From: an uncultured Clostridia bacterium
Lineage (GTDB): Bacteria; Bacillota; Clostridia; Saccharofermentanales; DTU023
Reading direction: 5' to 3'
DNA: 64,000 nucleotides
Assembly (NCBI GenBank): GCA_946220865.1
Contig: CAMJYM010000008.1
Location: forward strand, 33,751-97,750
Position 1 is the stretch's first letter. Every line of letters starts with the position of its first letter. Of this stretch, positions 27,101 to 36,304 are shown in pieces. The notes below the pieces were generated by a model. The model saw only the letters and a program-made list of their open reading frames with translations, had not been told where the DNA came from and ran no database searches. The translations under genes and the position numbers were made by a program.

Positions 27101-27120
27101 CTTTCAGAACATTCCTTTTC

Positions 27121-27340
27121 TTAGTACCCTTATTTTTGCAGCCGAATTTTTGTGTCTATTACTTTGTGCTCGTAACAATGTAAGTTTATCTGTGTACCCG
27201 TAACTTGGAAACTTAACTGTGAACGCCTGCTCAGTACCCTAAACAGTGTTCCCCTGACCTTATTCCTGTATTGGTTCCCGTAACTGTGTGCCTTAAACTG
27301 TGTTTCTAACCTTTGTCGCAAAATTTATCGTGTCAGCGCT
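27121..27340. other. Gap with short degenerate repeats
   Basis: Between the regulator and cupin genes, motifs such as CCCGTAACT and TTAAACTGTG recur in degenerate form (CCCGTAACTTGG, CCCGTAACTGTG, TTAACTGTG). No gene or clear promoter is visible. Confidence 0.35.
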
Positions 27341-27703
27341 TTAGCTCTTCAAAATCAGCGCGATAAAGCGCAGCGGCGTCTCACCAATGTTTTTAATCCC
27401 GTGGGAATGGCCGTCCTGCACCAGCGTAACATCGCCAGCCTCAACCTCACAGGTCTTGCCATCCTCGGTATAAAGGCCCTTGCCTTCAAGAAAATAATAG
27501 GCCTCAGTGTCGCCCTTATGCTCGTGCACGCCAACCGAAGATCCAGGCTCCAGAAAAGTATCGGCGAACATCTTCCCCTTGCCGTTCATCTCGGCCGGAT
27601 TCTGGGCAGGGTCAAGAATATGGCAGATATGGTGTTTTCCTTCCCCGCCGCGATTGTTTTCAATAACGATCTGGCGCATGGCGCCGTGTTTTCTTACGAA
27701 CAT
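27341..27703 (-). CDS. Small cupin-domain protein
   Basis: A 120-residue single-domain cupin. The first cupin motif is GSSVGVHEHKGDTEAYYFLEGKG with the metal ligands His-x-His and Glu; the second is GDVTLVQDGHSHGIKN with a His. Such proteins bind a metal and act as small isomerases, dioxygenases or sensors; this one cannot be assigned. AGGGG precedes the ATG. It is monocistronic at the left border of the repeat-rich island. Confidence 0.8.
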   Translation of the reverse strand: MFVRKHGAMRQIVIENNRGGEGKHHICHILDPAQNPAEMNGKGKMFADTFLEPGSSVGVHEHKGDTEAYYFLEGKGLYTEDGKTCEVEAGDVTLVQDGHSHGIKNIGETPLRFIALILKS

Positions 27704-27735
27704 TTTTGACCCCTTTCTCTTATGACACTTCAGCT

Positions 27736-27765
27736 TGCCTGAGTACAGCTTATGCCTGAGTACAG
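27736..27765. repeat. Paired 13-bp repeats upstream of the cupin gene
   Basis: TGCCTGAGTACAG occurs at 27736 and 27753, and a shorter GTGTACAG at 27768. Their position ahead of the cupin start suggests regulator sites. Confidence 0.4.
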
Positions 27766-27823
27766 TCGTGTACAGTATAGTACGTCACTTAAAAAAGAAG
27801 AAAAGAAAAGTCATTAGAAGCCC

Positions 27824-27921
27824 GATTCCAAAGGCAGACCACCCATGTGTTGAAACGTAGGCTGATCCCCGGTCTATTTGCCTCTGCTACTAAATTGCCG
27901 TTGCTTATTGAACGAATCATT
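27824..27921. repeat. 98-bp direct repeat, copy 1
   Basis: It matches 32669-32766 with about three differences over 98 bp in the same orientation. It contains one copy of the 26-nt island element (27839-27864). Confidence 0.9.
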
Positions 27922-27923
27922 TA
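27874..27923 (-). pseudogene. Remnant of the 3' end of a membrane-protein gene
   Basis: Read on the minus strand, this part of repeat copy 1 encodes NDSFNKQRQFSSRGK and a stop, identical to the C-terminus of the complete gene ending at 32719. No upstream coding part remains here, so it is a duplicated or left-behind gene end. Confidence 0.6.
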
Positions 27924-27948
27924 AATTAACGAACATATGTTATATAAT
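27920..27948 (+). promoter_or_regulatory. Promoter of the FtsX-type exporter genes
   Basis: TTTAAA, 17 nt, TATAAT in very AT-rich DNA just right of the 98-bp repeat. Confidence 0.45.
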
Positions 27949-28014
27949 TATTTATATATTTTGATAATTTGATTTTTATATTTTGATCTTGATTTTGTCG
28001 AGGGCCGAGATAAA

Positions 28015-31000
28015 ATGCAAAGCATTTTTATAAAATCCTTTTTCCGCAGAAGAGCGATTGTTCTTTTGAGTATGCTCCTCATCATGGCCAGTACGTTTGC
28101 TGCGGCATCAAATTTTTTTCAAAGTTTGCTGGTGGAACGTGAAACCGAACGACTTAAAATTTATTTCAGACCCATAGGCTATCTTAAAAGCTCAGCCGCA
28201 TATAACGTTGATGTCAGTGAAGGGATCAAAATTCTTGATGATGATCCGCGAATCATCATCAAGGATATACGCCGTCCGGGGGCAGGTTTTTTAAAAGAGG
28301 GTAAGGGAATAACCTTGCCCTTTTTCTTTTATACGTATCATTTTTTAACGAAAAAGAGTCCTTTCCCTGATTTCATGCATTTCTCAGGTAATGATGTTTA
28401 TGTTTGTGGGACGCTTAAAGCTATCGACTACGATCCTGGATTGGCCGTGAGTTCCTATCAGGGCGAACTCCACAGCTCAACCGAGGCCAATACGAAGAAA
28501 CTCCTTAGCTATCAAAACAGTGAGCGAGAGAAAGATAAAGGCGTATGGCTTACCCTCGATATTGATAAACTTTTAGCCGGAGACAAACGTTTTACAGGTG
28601 ATAGAGTCTTGCATATCGCCTTTTTACAGGATGGGACGCCTGAATGTTCAGAAGCACTTGAATCTCTTGCCATCGGTAAACGCTACAGTTTCAGAATTTG
28701 TTTTGACCCTTCCTATCGCAGTGGCAAAGACTTCTATGGAGATTGGTCAAAAGTGTCCATCGACTGGAACTTTTTTCTTCGCGAATTAATCCCCGGGAAA
28801 ACCTGGTATCTCCCTTTGGAGGCCGATGAACAAGTTGACCCTGTAAGTGATCCCCGCTTTTCCCCCATCCTTGGTATCATGCAGATTTTGGAAGAAAATC
28901 AAAAGAGCGTGCGAGTACTGGTTTCTAAGGACATGAGCACGATTCCTCTTTTGCAGGAAACCTCGTGGAATCCTAAGCCGCTGACAGAGGGGCGTTGGTT
29001 GAATGAAGAAGATACAAGGGAAAAGAGGAAGGTTTGCGTCATCCCTGGACGTCTGGCACAAGAAAACGATTTGAAGCTCGGTGATCACCTGAACTTGATT
29101 TTGAGGCGATTACCTTATGCGGGAATCCAATTTATCCACGATTCTGATGTAGAACGCTATAAGGATTTTGAAGCGTTTGACTATAGCCTTGAAATTGTGG
29201 GCATCAGTGATTCCCAGGTCATGGCCATGGATGTCTATATTCCTGACTCGCTCATGCCTCAGGATTTTCCGCCAACTCCTGACGGTTCCATCACCCCTGC
29301 ATATTACAGCTTTGTACTGAGATCAAGTGAAGATAAGGCAGCGTTTACACAAGATCACGCCGCAGAACTGGCGAAAATCGGCTTGGAGATTACCTTTGTA
29401 GAAAATAATGGTGAAGGTTTTGACGCAGCGGTTAAACCTCTGCTTCTTTCAACACAGTTGAACGCAAGGGTCACACTCATTATCCTCATCTTTATCTTCA
29501 TCCTTACCGCAGCCTACTTACTGATCATTGAGAGAAAAAACGTGGCGATTGCCCGTTCGATTGGGCTTCACAAAAGTGAAATTGCAAAACCTCTTCTTTT
29601 CTCATTTGGCAGCCTTGCTTTTATTTCTATAATCATGGCCCTTGTTATTGCAGCGTTTCAAGTGACCCGCAATACCAAAGACATGTTATCTAAACTGCCC
29701 CTTCCAAACGGCGTAAAAGCAGAAACCTTTCTGCCTTGGTCAGCCATCCTGATCTTTGCTGCAGTTGCCCTGATATGTCTCTTGTTGTTTTATGGATCAG
29801 GCCTGTGCATCATGTTGAGAATGCCAGTTCTGACTTTGCTCAAAGAGAGGCTGGGAAGAACTGGAACAGATAAAGGCACTCAAGCTACTCAAAGCCAGGA
29901 TGGGGAGCTGAATACATCATCGTTCTTCCCTGAACTTCATCAAGAAGCGCTATGGGAAAAAATAGATCAGATGCAGAGAACGAGTAACGCTCCACCACAG
30001 CAAGAGTCCAGATTCATTCAAATCTTCCTCCGGCGTTTTCTTTCACAGTACAACCGCCGCAATCCCGCTCGCACCTTTCTTACCTTTGTACTTTCTGCCG
30101 CGCTTATGGCTTTCCTCTGCCGTTTCTCTCTGACCCTTACAGATAACAATAAAGTTCTGGCGGGGGCCTACGAAAATTCTGACATACGATTTTCCTGGGA
30201 GAATGCCTCGCCACTCGTCGTCAAAGGATCACCCCACATTTACGAAGAAATGGTTGATCATGCCATCGAGACAGGCACCATTGAACACGTCAGCCTTATG
30301 AGCTTGAGTGAGCGTGAACGCTTCAGACTTCAACGTAAAGACGGTACACAGCAAGACGTACGGCGATTGCTGATTCTTCAAGGTATAACGCGACTTGAGG
30401 ATTTTTATTTTGAAGGAGGACAACTTGTTCGCGACTTTCTGCCCGAAGGAGAGGATAAACCAGACTATGAGCTTTCTGAGTCATGGACAGTTGAAGATTT
30501 TGATTCACCCTACGAAAACCGCCGGGGTTCTTCCTATACGACCCAATCCTGCCCGGCCTTGCTCAATCCCGAACTCATGTCTGAATTAAAAGTCAAACCA
30601 GGAGATGAGCTGATTTTCGAGTCCGCGCAAGGGAAGGAACAAAAGCTGGTCATTGCCGGAACTGTGGAAGGTAATAAAAGCTACATCACCGTACCTTTGA
30701 GCTTTATTTTTGCCTTGGACGGGGTGGATAAAGATGGTAAGAAAAATGAAGACCTGGTCTTTTGTGAGGCCAGTTTCACAGTCAAACGAGCGTATAACCG
30801 CGGCATACAAAACACCATTGATGAAATTCAAAACTATAACGCAAGTTTTATTTCCAATAAGCAATACGTCAATCTCAAACGGCAGAATTCTGGCAAGGGA
30901 GGAAACTCCGGCCTGGATATCCCTGATATTGGTACGACCGTATACGATGAAGAAATCCGTATAACAGCGCAAGCATTAGAGAAAAATGTCAAAACCCTGT

Positions 31001-31350
31001 CCTTGCTCTATCCCTTTCTCCTGTTGGGCAGTGCGCTGATCCTCGTCTTTTTTAGCAGCCTGAATCTTCACCTGTTGAAAAAAGAAATGGCTCTTCTTCG
31101 TATTGTGGCCGTCCCGCGAAAATTGCTGATCAAAGAACTCCTGTGCGATATAGGGCTTTCACTGCTCTCCGCCCTCATCGTTGGATTTTTGTTCGCTTTT
31201 CTTTCAGCAGGCTGTCGACTTGAACTCATAAGACCTGCCATACTCATTTTTGTCGTCATGATATTGCCAGCTTTGCATTGGTCTGATGGTCTTATCCGGC
31301 ATATTTTGAATAAATCCCCGCTTGAGCTTTTACAAGAAAGCAAAAAATAA
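28015..31350 (+). CDS. Large FtsX/MacB-type ABC transporter permease
   Basis: An 1111-residue membrane protein. A first membrane segment lies at about 14-35, then a large extracytoplasmic region (about 40-480), three segments at about 485-610 (first FtsX domain with IERKNVAIARSIGLHKSEI), a cytoplasmic part, a segment at about 685-705, a second extracytoplasmic region (to 990), and three final segments to 1105 (second FtsX domain). This layout is typical of Firmicute exporters or peptide-sensing transporters paired with LolD-like ATPases. The substrate is unknown. GAGGG lies upstream. Codon use is more AT-rich than in flanking operons. Confidence 0.8.
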   Translation: MQSIFIKSFFRRRAIVLLSMLLIMASTFAAASNFFQSLLVERETERLKIYFRPIGYLKSSAAYNVDVSEGIKILDDDPRIIIKDIRRPGAGFLKEGKGITLPFFFYTYHFLTKKSPFPDFMHFSGNDVYVCGTLKAIDYDPGLAVSSYQGELHSSTEANTKKLLSYQNSEREKDKGVWLTLDIDKLLAGDKRFTGDRVLHIAFLQDGTPECSEALESLAIGKRYSFRICFDPSYRSGKDFYGDWSKVSIDWNFFLRELIPGKTWYLPLEADEQVDPVSDPRFSPILGIMQILEENQKSVRVLVSKDMSTIPLLQETSWNPKPLTEGRWLNEEDTREKRKVCVIPGRLAQENDLKLGDHLNLILRRLPYAGIQFIHDSDVERYKDFEAFDYSLEIVGISDSQVMAMDVYIPDSLMPQDFPPTPDGSITPAYYSFVLRSSEDKAAFTQDHAAELAKIGLEITFVENNGEGFDAAVKPLLLSTQLNARVTLIILIFIFILTAAYLLIIERKNVAIARSIGLHKSEIAKPLLFSFGSLAFISIIMALVIAAFQVTRNTKDMLSKLPLPNGVKAETFLPWSAILIFAAVALICLLLFYGSGLCIMLRMPVLTLLKERLGRTGTDKGTQATQSQDGELNTSSFFPELHQEALWEKIDQMQRTSNAPPQQESRFIQIFLRRFLSQYNRRNPARTFLTFVLSAALMAFLCRFSLTLTDNNKVLAGAYENSDIRFSWENASPLVVKGSPHIYEEMVDHAIETGTIEHVSLMSLSERERFRLQRKDGTQQDVRRLLILQGITRLEDFYFEGGQLVRDFLPEGEDKPDYELSESWTVEDFDSPYENRRGSSYTTQSCPALLNPELMSELKVKPGDELIFESAQGKEQKLVIAGTVEGNKSYITVPLSFIFALDGVDKDGKKNEDLVFCEASFTVKRAYNRGIQNTIDEIQNYNASFISNKQYVNLKRQNSGKGGNSGLDIPDIGTTVYDEEIRITAQALEKNVKTLSLLYPFLLLGSALILVFFSSLNLHLLKKEMALLRIVAVPRKLLIKELLCDIGLSLLSALIVGFLFAFLSAGCRLELIRPAILIFVVMILPALHWSDGLIRHILNKSPLELLQESKK

Positions 31351-31393
31351 AGGACGGACATGAATTCCCCATATTTTTTCTGGAGGATGAAAA

Positions 31394-32065
31394 ATGCTTG
31401 AAATATCAGAATTATCGTACTATTACAAATCGAGCAAGGCGCCAGCTTTGAATCAAATCAGTGCAAAATTCAATGAGGGTGAGGTGACAGCTATCGTCGG
31501 ACCCTCAGGAAGCGGAAAGACGACATTGCTTTCCTTGCTGGCAGGGTTGGACAAGCCGCAGTCCGGGGTCATTTTGGTTCATGGTAAGCCGCTGCTGGAG
31601 CAGGATGTGGATCAATATCGGCGAGAGCAGGTTGCGATGATCTTTCAGGCGTATAATCTCTTTCCTAATCTCACGGTCATGGAAAATGCTTGTATCCCTC
31701 TGGAACTGCTGGGTCACAAAAAATCTGAGGCCAGAGAAGTCGCAGCATCAATTCTCATGTCTCTTGGTATCAATGAGGAGAAGCATGACCGTTTTCCATC
31801 CAGTCTCTCTGGTGGCGAACAGCAGAGAGTTGCGATAGCCCGCTGCTTATCATCAGGAGCGAAAATTATTTTAGCAGATGAGCCAACCGGGAACCTTGAT
31901 AAAGCCAACACTCGAAATATACTTCATATCCTGCAGGAGCTTGCTCATCGCAGAAAATACTGTGTGCTCATTGTAACGCATGACATGGATGTTGCCGATG
32001 AAGCTGATCGTGTCTTTACGATGGAAGCAGGAAATCTTTGCGAACGTAAACAAGATCAAGAGTGA
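31394..32065 (+). CDS. LolD/MacB-type ABC transporter ATP-binding protein
   Basis: A 223-residue ATPase with Walker A GPSGSGKTT, Q-loop FQAYNLFPNLTVMEN, signature LSGGEQQRVAIAR, Walker B IILADEPTGNLD and H-loop IVTHDMDVADEADR. These are the hallmarks of the LolD/MacB/BceA group that powers FtsX-type permeases. GGAGG precedes the ATG. It is 43 bp behind the permease and is the last gene before the repeat block. Confidence 0.9.
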   Translation: MLEISELSYYYKSSKAPALNQISAKFNEGEVTAIVGPSGSGKTTLLSLLAGLDKPQSGVILVHGKPLLEQDVDQYRREQVAMIFQAYNLFPNLTVMENACIPLELLGHKKSEAREVAASILMSLGINEEKHDRFPSSLSGGEQQRVAIARCLSSGAKIILADEPTGNLDKANTRNILHILQELAHRRKYCVLIVTHDMDVADEADRVFTMEAGNLCERKQDQE

Positions 32066-32076
32066 TAAAGGGATGG

Positions 32077-32766
32077 TTTCGCTCGGCTGAAAGGCTGCTC
32101 ATTTCTAGTTGCTCGAGATTTTTGCCAAGTCATTCAGGAAGGGGGGCATATGTCCTGGCTGAGAGCTGCTCCCATTTCGGATTTCCTGAATTTCGGACAA
32201 AATTTCAAGTTGTGGACGGTCTTACACAGCTGAAGACAAACCTCAGTGCCGTTAAGCTCGGCTGGTACCCTGCTCTCATTTCGGTTTTTCTGAATTTTGG
32301 ACAAATTTTCAAGTAATGGATGGTTAGCCTCAGCGAACCAAGCCCAAGACCACCCACTACTGGAGAACTTGCACGCCAAACCCATCCACACCTTAGATTC
32401 TTGCACGCGGGCCCATCCACTACTTGCTAAGTTGCAGGAAAATCAGAAAAACCAAAGCAAAACCATCCATTAGTTGAAACGTTGCACGATAAAGGGTGAG
32501 CCAACCGGCACGAAGAAGGTGGGCATCCATTTGTTGCAGTATTGCACGATAAAAGTGAGCCAACCGGCACGAAGATTTGTTGCGGTATTGCACGAAAAAA
32601 GGCAGGTCACCCGGCAGCACGAAAAAGGTGGCCCCACCCATGTGGTGAAGCCTGGCACGAAAATCCGAGATTCCAAAGGGAGACCACCCATGTGTTGAAA
32701 CGTTGGCTGATCCCCGGCCTATTTGCCTCTGCTACTAAATTGCCGTTGCTTATTGAACGAATCATT
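32077..32766. repeat. Island repeat block 1 with eight 26-nt elements
   Basis: The block has three parts. 32077-32180 and 32266-32488 match 37750-37853 and 38017-38239 in the same order and orientation; the second match is the same length in both places. 32669-32766 matches 27824-27921. An internal repeat of about 55 bp recurs at 32165 and 32268. 26-nt elements of the form CCATCCA-N12-TTGCACG lie at 32350, 32382, 32413, 32463, 32523, 32569 (degenerate), 32634 and 32684. No protein-coding gene is supported up to 32718. Confidence 0.85.
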
Positions 32767-33444
32767 ATATTTAATAAAAAGAAGCGCGAGGATACTGATC
32801 AACAAAAAAGGCAGAAATTTCAAACTGTGCCGGAGGGGATCATCCTGAGGATGGACATACCATGACGGAAACCCGTTGACTGAAGTCTGAACAACAAAGC
32901 AGAGCAGGAAAGCATATAGATAAACGGGCATCGCCGCAAAGAGCAAGTGTAAAATGAGAAAGCAGCTGCAATGCATGAAAACCACAGCAACTAAACAGGG
33001 CAAGAAGAAACGAATGGCTCCGTTTATAAAAATATGTCCAAAGCCATAAACTAATGTGCATAAAACAATATACAAAATTAAAAAAATTCTTCGTTCTAAA
33101 TTTCGCTTCCCATGACCAGCTGCAGCCAAAACTTCTGCTTCATCACCCTGAAAGCGCGATTTTTGTCCTGAAACAAGCCACAAGGCGTAGAAAAAAGGCA
33201 GGGCAATTTGTGTGAAATTCAGAAAATATTCTTCCCACCACAGTCGCCGCTGTAGATCTGATTCGGATTGCAGACCCAGAAGGGTGAGCGGACAAACAAC
33301 GAGTAAACAAAGGAGAGGCATCCAAAAAGAAAGTCCCATCGATTTCCGATAAATACGGCATTTTCCGATCAATGAACCTTTTCCGATCAATGAACCTTTT
33401 CCGATCAATGAACCTTTTCCGACTAATGAGCCTTTTCTGATCAA
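32719..33444 (-). CDS. Integral membrane protein, last gene of the XRE-exporter operon
   Basis: A 241-residue protein with about six membrane segments (38-56, 75-92, 118-136, 143-160, 165-185, 215-232), perhaps a second permease subunit of this exporter. A TTG start overlaps the ATPase stop as TTGA and has GGAGG 9 nt upstream. The N-terminus is a hexapeptide repeat (KGSLIG) encoded by 18-bp tandem repeats. A start after the repeats, at the Met before GLSFW, is also possible. The last 15 codons lie within the 98-bp direct repeat. Confidence 0.65.
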   Translation of the reverse strand: MIRKGSLVGKGSLIGKGSLIGKGSLIGKCRIYRKSMGLSFWMPLLCLLVVCPLTLLGLQSESDLQRRLWWEEYFLNFTQIALPFFYALWLVSGQKSRFQGDEAEVLAAAGHGKRNLERRIFLILYIVLCTLVYGFGHIFINGAIRFFLPCLVAVVFMHCSCFLILHLLFAAMPVYLYAFLLCFVVQTSVNGFPSWYVHPQDDPLRHSLKFLPFLLISILALLFIKYNDSFNKQRQFSSRGK

Positions 33445-33450
33445 TGAGCT
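33361..33450. repeat. Five 18-bp tandem repeats across a gene start
   Basis: Units at 33361, 33379 and 33397 are identical, TTTTCCGATCAATGAACC; those at 33415 and 33433 differ at two or three places. Each adds six residues in frame. On the coding strand each unit reads as AAAAGG, 4 nt, TTG, resembling a small initiation site. Confidence 0.9.
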
Positions 33451-34310
33451 TCGTCCTCCATTTGTTTCAACAAATAAAAGTATCCATCCTCTATTCCAGC
33501 CCCAATTTTCTCTGCTCGCTGATTATTTTGAGAAAGGACTCGCAGAGCAACCCTCCCCTTATGCAGGAATTTTTTCACAACCCAAAAGGGCGGAACAAGT
33601 AACGATTCTTCTTCAGCATCAATCTGATAGACCTTGCCCTCCGCTTTGCTGTGCAGTTCTTCCTGGGAGAAATCGCCAAGTAACCGACCCTTGTGCAAGA
33701 CCAGGATGCGGTCACAAACGGCTTCAACATCTTCAACAATATGGGTGGAAAGAAGAATGGTCTTTCCTCCTTTAATGTCCGAAATGAGATTTTTAAAGCG
33801 CAGGCGCTCTTCTGGATCGAGTCCTGTCGTGGGTTCATCAAACATGAGCAGTGAAGGCTCTCCCAAAAGTGTCTGGGCAATCCCTGCTCTTCTGAGCATT
33901 CCTCCTGATAAAGCCGAAATTTTTGTTTGCAGCTTATCGGTCAGGTTCACTAATCTTGCAGCCTCAAGAATCGAGGCCTCCCTCTTGTCAGCAGCTAGGC
34001 CCTTCGCAAAATAAACTGTGCTTAATGCGTCATATAAGCTTAAAGATTTATACAAACCAAAGTGCTGCGGCAAGTAGCCGACATTTTTCAAATATTCTTT
34101 TTCGCGCGCTTCTGTCAGAGGAGCCTGATCCCACAGGACAGACTCCGAATCTGTCATGTAAATACGAGCCAGGCAGCGCATAAAGGTTGTCTTGCCGGAA
34201 CCATTCTCACCAAGAAGCCCATACACTTTCGCATCGAAATCAATCGATATCTTCTGAAGCGCTTTGTTCTTCCCAAAGGATTTACTTAGTCCGCATATTT
34301 GTAAATTCAA
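33441..34310 (-). CDS. ABC exporter ATP-binding protein of the XRE operon
   Basis: A 289-residue ATPase like BcrA and lantibiotic-immunity ATPases: Walker A GENGSGKTT, signature LSGGMLRRAGIA, Walker B LLMFDEPTTGLD, H-loop LSTHIVEDVE, and a divergent C-terminal domain of about 70 residues. The start is TTG directly after the permease stop codon (TAATTG), with GGAGG 8 nt upstream. Confidence 0.85.
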   Translation of the reverse strand: MNLQICGLSKSFGKNKALQKISIDFDAKVYGLLGENGSGKTTFMRCLARIYMTDSESVLWDQAPLTEAREKEYLKNVGYLPQHFGLYKSLSLYDALSTVYFAKGLAADKREASILEAARLVNLTDKLQTKISALSGGMLRRAGIAQTLLGEPSLLMFDEPTTGLDPEERLRFKNLISDIKGGKTILLSTHIVEDVEAVCDRILVLHKGRLLGDFSQEELHSKAEGKVYQIDAEEESLLVPPFWVVKKFLHKGRVALRVLSQNNQRAEKIGAGIEDGYFYLLKQMEDEAH

Positions 34311-36263
34311 TTAAGGTTCCTCCGGATTGAGCTTTCTTATGAAATCAACAGGTTTTTGTCCATTTTGCAGTTCTGGATGATAAAAATAATAGCGAAGGGC
34401 GGGAATGATTTTCTCTTCTCCATAGACAGAAAGTTTCTCCAGAAGAATGCTTAAGAATTCGTGCAAATCTTCATCTTTACCATTGGCCGTCTCATCTCTC
34501 ACGGCTTCCGCGGTACGGTAGGGATCCATGGATACGGGCGGAACGAAGGCAAAGACATACATGTGCTCTCTGCGCTGCTCTTTGGGTACCAGAGAATGCA
34601 TGACATTTTTGGCCAGCGACTTAATATTATTGACAAGAGTATGATCCTGCATTTTAACCACTTGCTCATCCACGTCCCGAACGATATTGCCTGTCGTAAA
34701 AATGGTTCTGGACATATCAGGCAATTCCAGTTGAAACTCCTTCAGTTCTTTTTCCTGATCCTGTAAAATACCAGAGTACTCCGCCAGATCTTCAAATTGC
34801 GAAGCCACCCAAACGTTGCCGTTCACAGTCTTTTGTTGAATAAATCCTCCGTATAAACTTACACCGTCGCTCTTCCCCTCCCATGTGCCATCACTAAGTT
34901 GATTCAAACTACAGGCCAGAGACGAACAGCCACTAAGTTCGAGGTGAAAAAGGACTTCTTCCGGATAATGATTAATTTGAAAATGTTTATATTCCACATC
35001 ATAGACGGGCATTGCACCCGGCATGGGAAGCCAGGGAATATAGGCAGGAAGAAAAACGCTTTGAGCGTTGGCGTAATAGAGAGGATGCATTCCCGAATAC
35101 GTAAGTTCAACGACCGCTTGTTTTCGTGAGGTTTTTGAAGAAAAAAAGACGTAATCCTGCTCCTGGGAAAACTCAATGTCCTCTCCATCCAGTTTTACTT
35201 CATGAACCTGATAACCATGATACAGGGTCATCGTTTGAAGTCCCGCCTGCATATCTTCAAGCGTACATTGTGCCGTCGCTTCCAACTGATTACCGAAGTG
35301 AATCCGGGCAACAATTTCCCGGAGATGGAAGTTTGAGGGCTGCTCAATCTGTTGATGAGCGACATAGTATTCTTCGTCGGCAAAACGATCCTGACGATCA
35401 AACGGGGGCGTACTGATCGTCTGTTGACCTTGAAATAATAAAAACAGCAACAGTATTCCAAGGCTTCCGACCAGGACGATTCTTTTGATTCGTCCACGGA
35501 AAATGTAGAAAAGGATGACGCCTCCCGCCATGACCATAAGAGTTCCTAACTTGGCCAGCTGGCCTGGCAACAGGGGATATAAGGCATTACCTATCGGTGC
35601 GCTTTCAACCCCAAACGGGCTTAAGCGAAAAAACGACGATATTCCGGTTTTTCCAAACAAAAACGAAGAAGGAAGCAGGTAAGCCAACATATGATTCCCG
35701 AGACCGCTTACAATCAAGGCCATCATCATTTCTATCGGATAGGCGATGTCCTCGGCAAGAGTGAGAGCGAAAGCCGTGCCCATCAGGATCGCCACAGAAG
35801 GACATATCCCGACATACCAGATTAAAAATGTGAATAAATAAATAGTGAATCTGCCGCCAAGGTCATTCAGACGATACGCCCAAAAAAGACTGAACGAAAG
35901 TGTCACGACGACGAGTAGTAAAAGAATCAAAAACGGTAATCGGGTAATCTGTGCGACTTGTTTTCTTCTACCGTTGGAAACACTTTGAAAGATTTCAGCA
36001 AAATGGACTTGCTCCGCTTCACGTCCCCAGAAATAAGTAAAAAAGAGGAAAAAACAAAACAGCAAAACACTTTGTTCTGCAGGGACATGCAAAAAAGTCA
36101 TGTTAATGGAGCCGGAATGTTCGAGGCTCTCCGTCAGCCAGGGCCAAAAACGAAAAATACGAAAAAGGTAGACAGAAAACAAAACCAACACCGGCAAGTA
36201 AAACCTGGGAGAGGCGAAGAAACGTTTTGACTCGAAATAAATCAGCATCCAGTTTTCATCCAA
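34311..36263 (-). CDS. ABC exporter permease with large C-terminal extracytoplasmic domain
   Basis: A 650-residue protein. The first 280 residues contain about seven membrane segments of ABC-2 permease type. From about 295 it is soluble and beta-rich, with VELTYSGMHPLYY, AYIPWLPMPGAMPVYDVEY and HYPEEVLFHLEL, similar in style to the N-terminal domain of M1 aminopeptidases, to which some Firmicute ABC-2 permeases are fused. The HExxH zinc motif is absent, so no peptidase activity is expected. The longest start is TTG without a site; ATG at 36248 is equally likely. Confidence 0.65.
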   Translation of the reverse strand: MDENWMLIYFESKRFFASPRFYLPVLVLFSVYLFRIFRFWPWLTESLEHSGSINMTFLHVPAEQSVLLFCFFLFFTYFWGREAEQVHFAEIFQSVSNGRRKQVAQITRLPFLILLLLVVVTLSFSLFWAYRLNDLGGRFTIYLFTFLIWYVGICPSVAILMGTAFALTLAEDIAYPIEMMMALIVSGLGNHMLAYLLPSSFLFGKTGISSFFRLSPFGVESAPIGNALYPLLPGQLAKLGTLMVMAGGVILFYIFRGRIKRIVLVGSLGILLLFLLFQGQQTISTPPFDRQDRFADEEYYVAHQQIEQPSNFHLREIVARIHFGNQLEATAQCTLEDMQAGLQTMTLYHGYQVHEVKLDGEDIEFSQEQDYVFFSSKTSRKQAVVELTYSGMHPLYYANAQSVFLPAYIPWLPMPGAMPVYDVEYKHFQINHYPEEVLFHLELSGCSSLACSLNQLSDGTWEGKSDGVSLYGGFIQQKTVNGNVWVASQFEDLAEYSGILQDQEKELKEFQLELPDMSRTIFTTGNIVRDVDEQVVKMQDHTLVNNIKSLAKNVMHSLVPKEQRREHMYVFAFVPPVSMDPYRTAEAVRDETANGKDEDLHEFLSILLEKLSVYGEEKIIPALRYYFYHPELQNGQKPVDFIRKLNPEEP

Positions 36264-36304
36264 TTTACGGCTTAACGGAATAAATCCAGTTTACGGCTTA
36301 ACGG
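36258..36304. repeat. 21-bp tandem duplication at the lipoprotein/permease junction
   Basis: Positions 36258-36278 recur at 36284-36304 with one change, a 26-bp period. The duplication repeats the last lipoprotein codons and stop just ahead of the permease start. Confidence 0.75.

Noticed and set aside
32474..32865. Short plus-strand frames in repeat block 1
   Set aside because: They repeat the 26-nt element in translation and have no ribosome binding sites; not genes.
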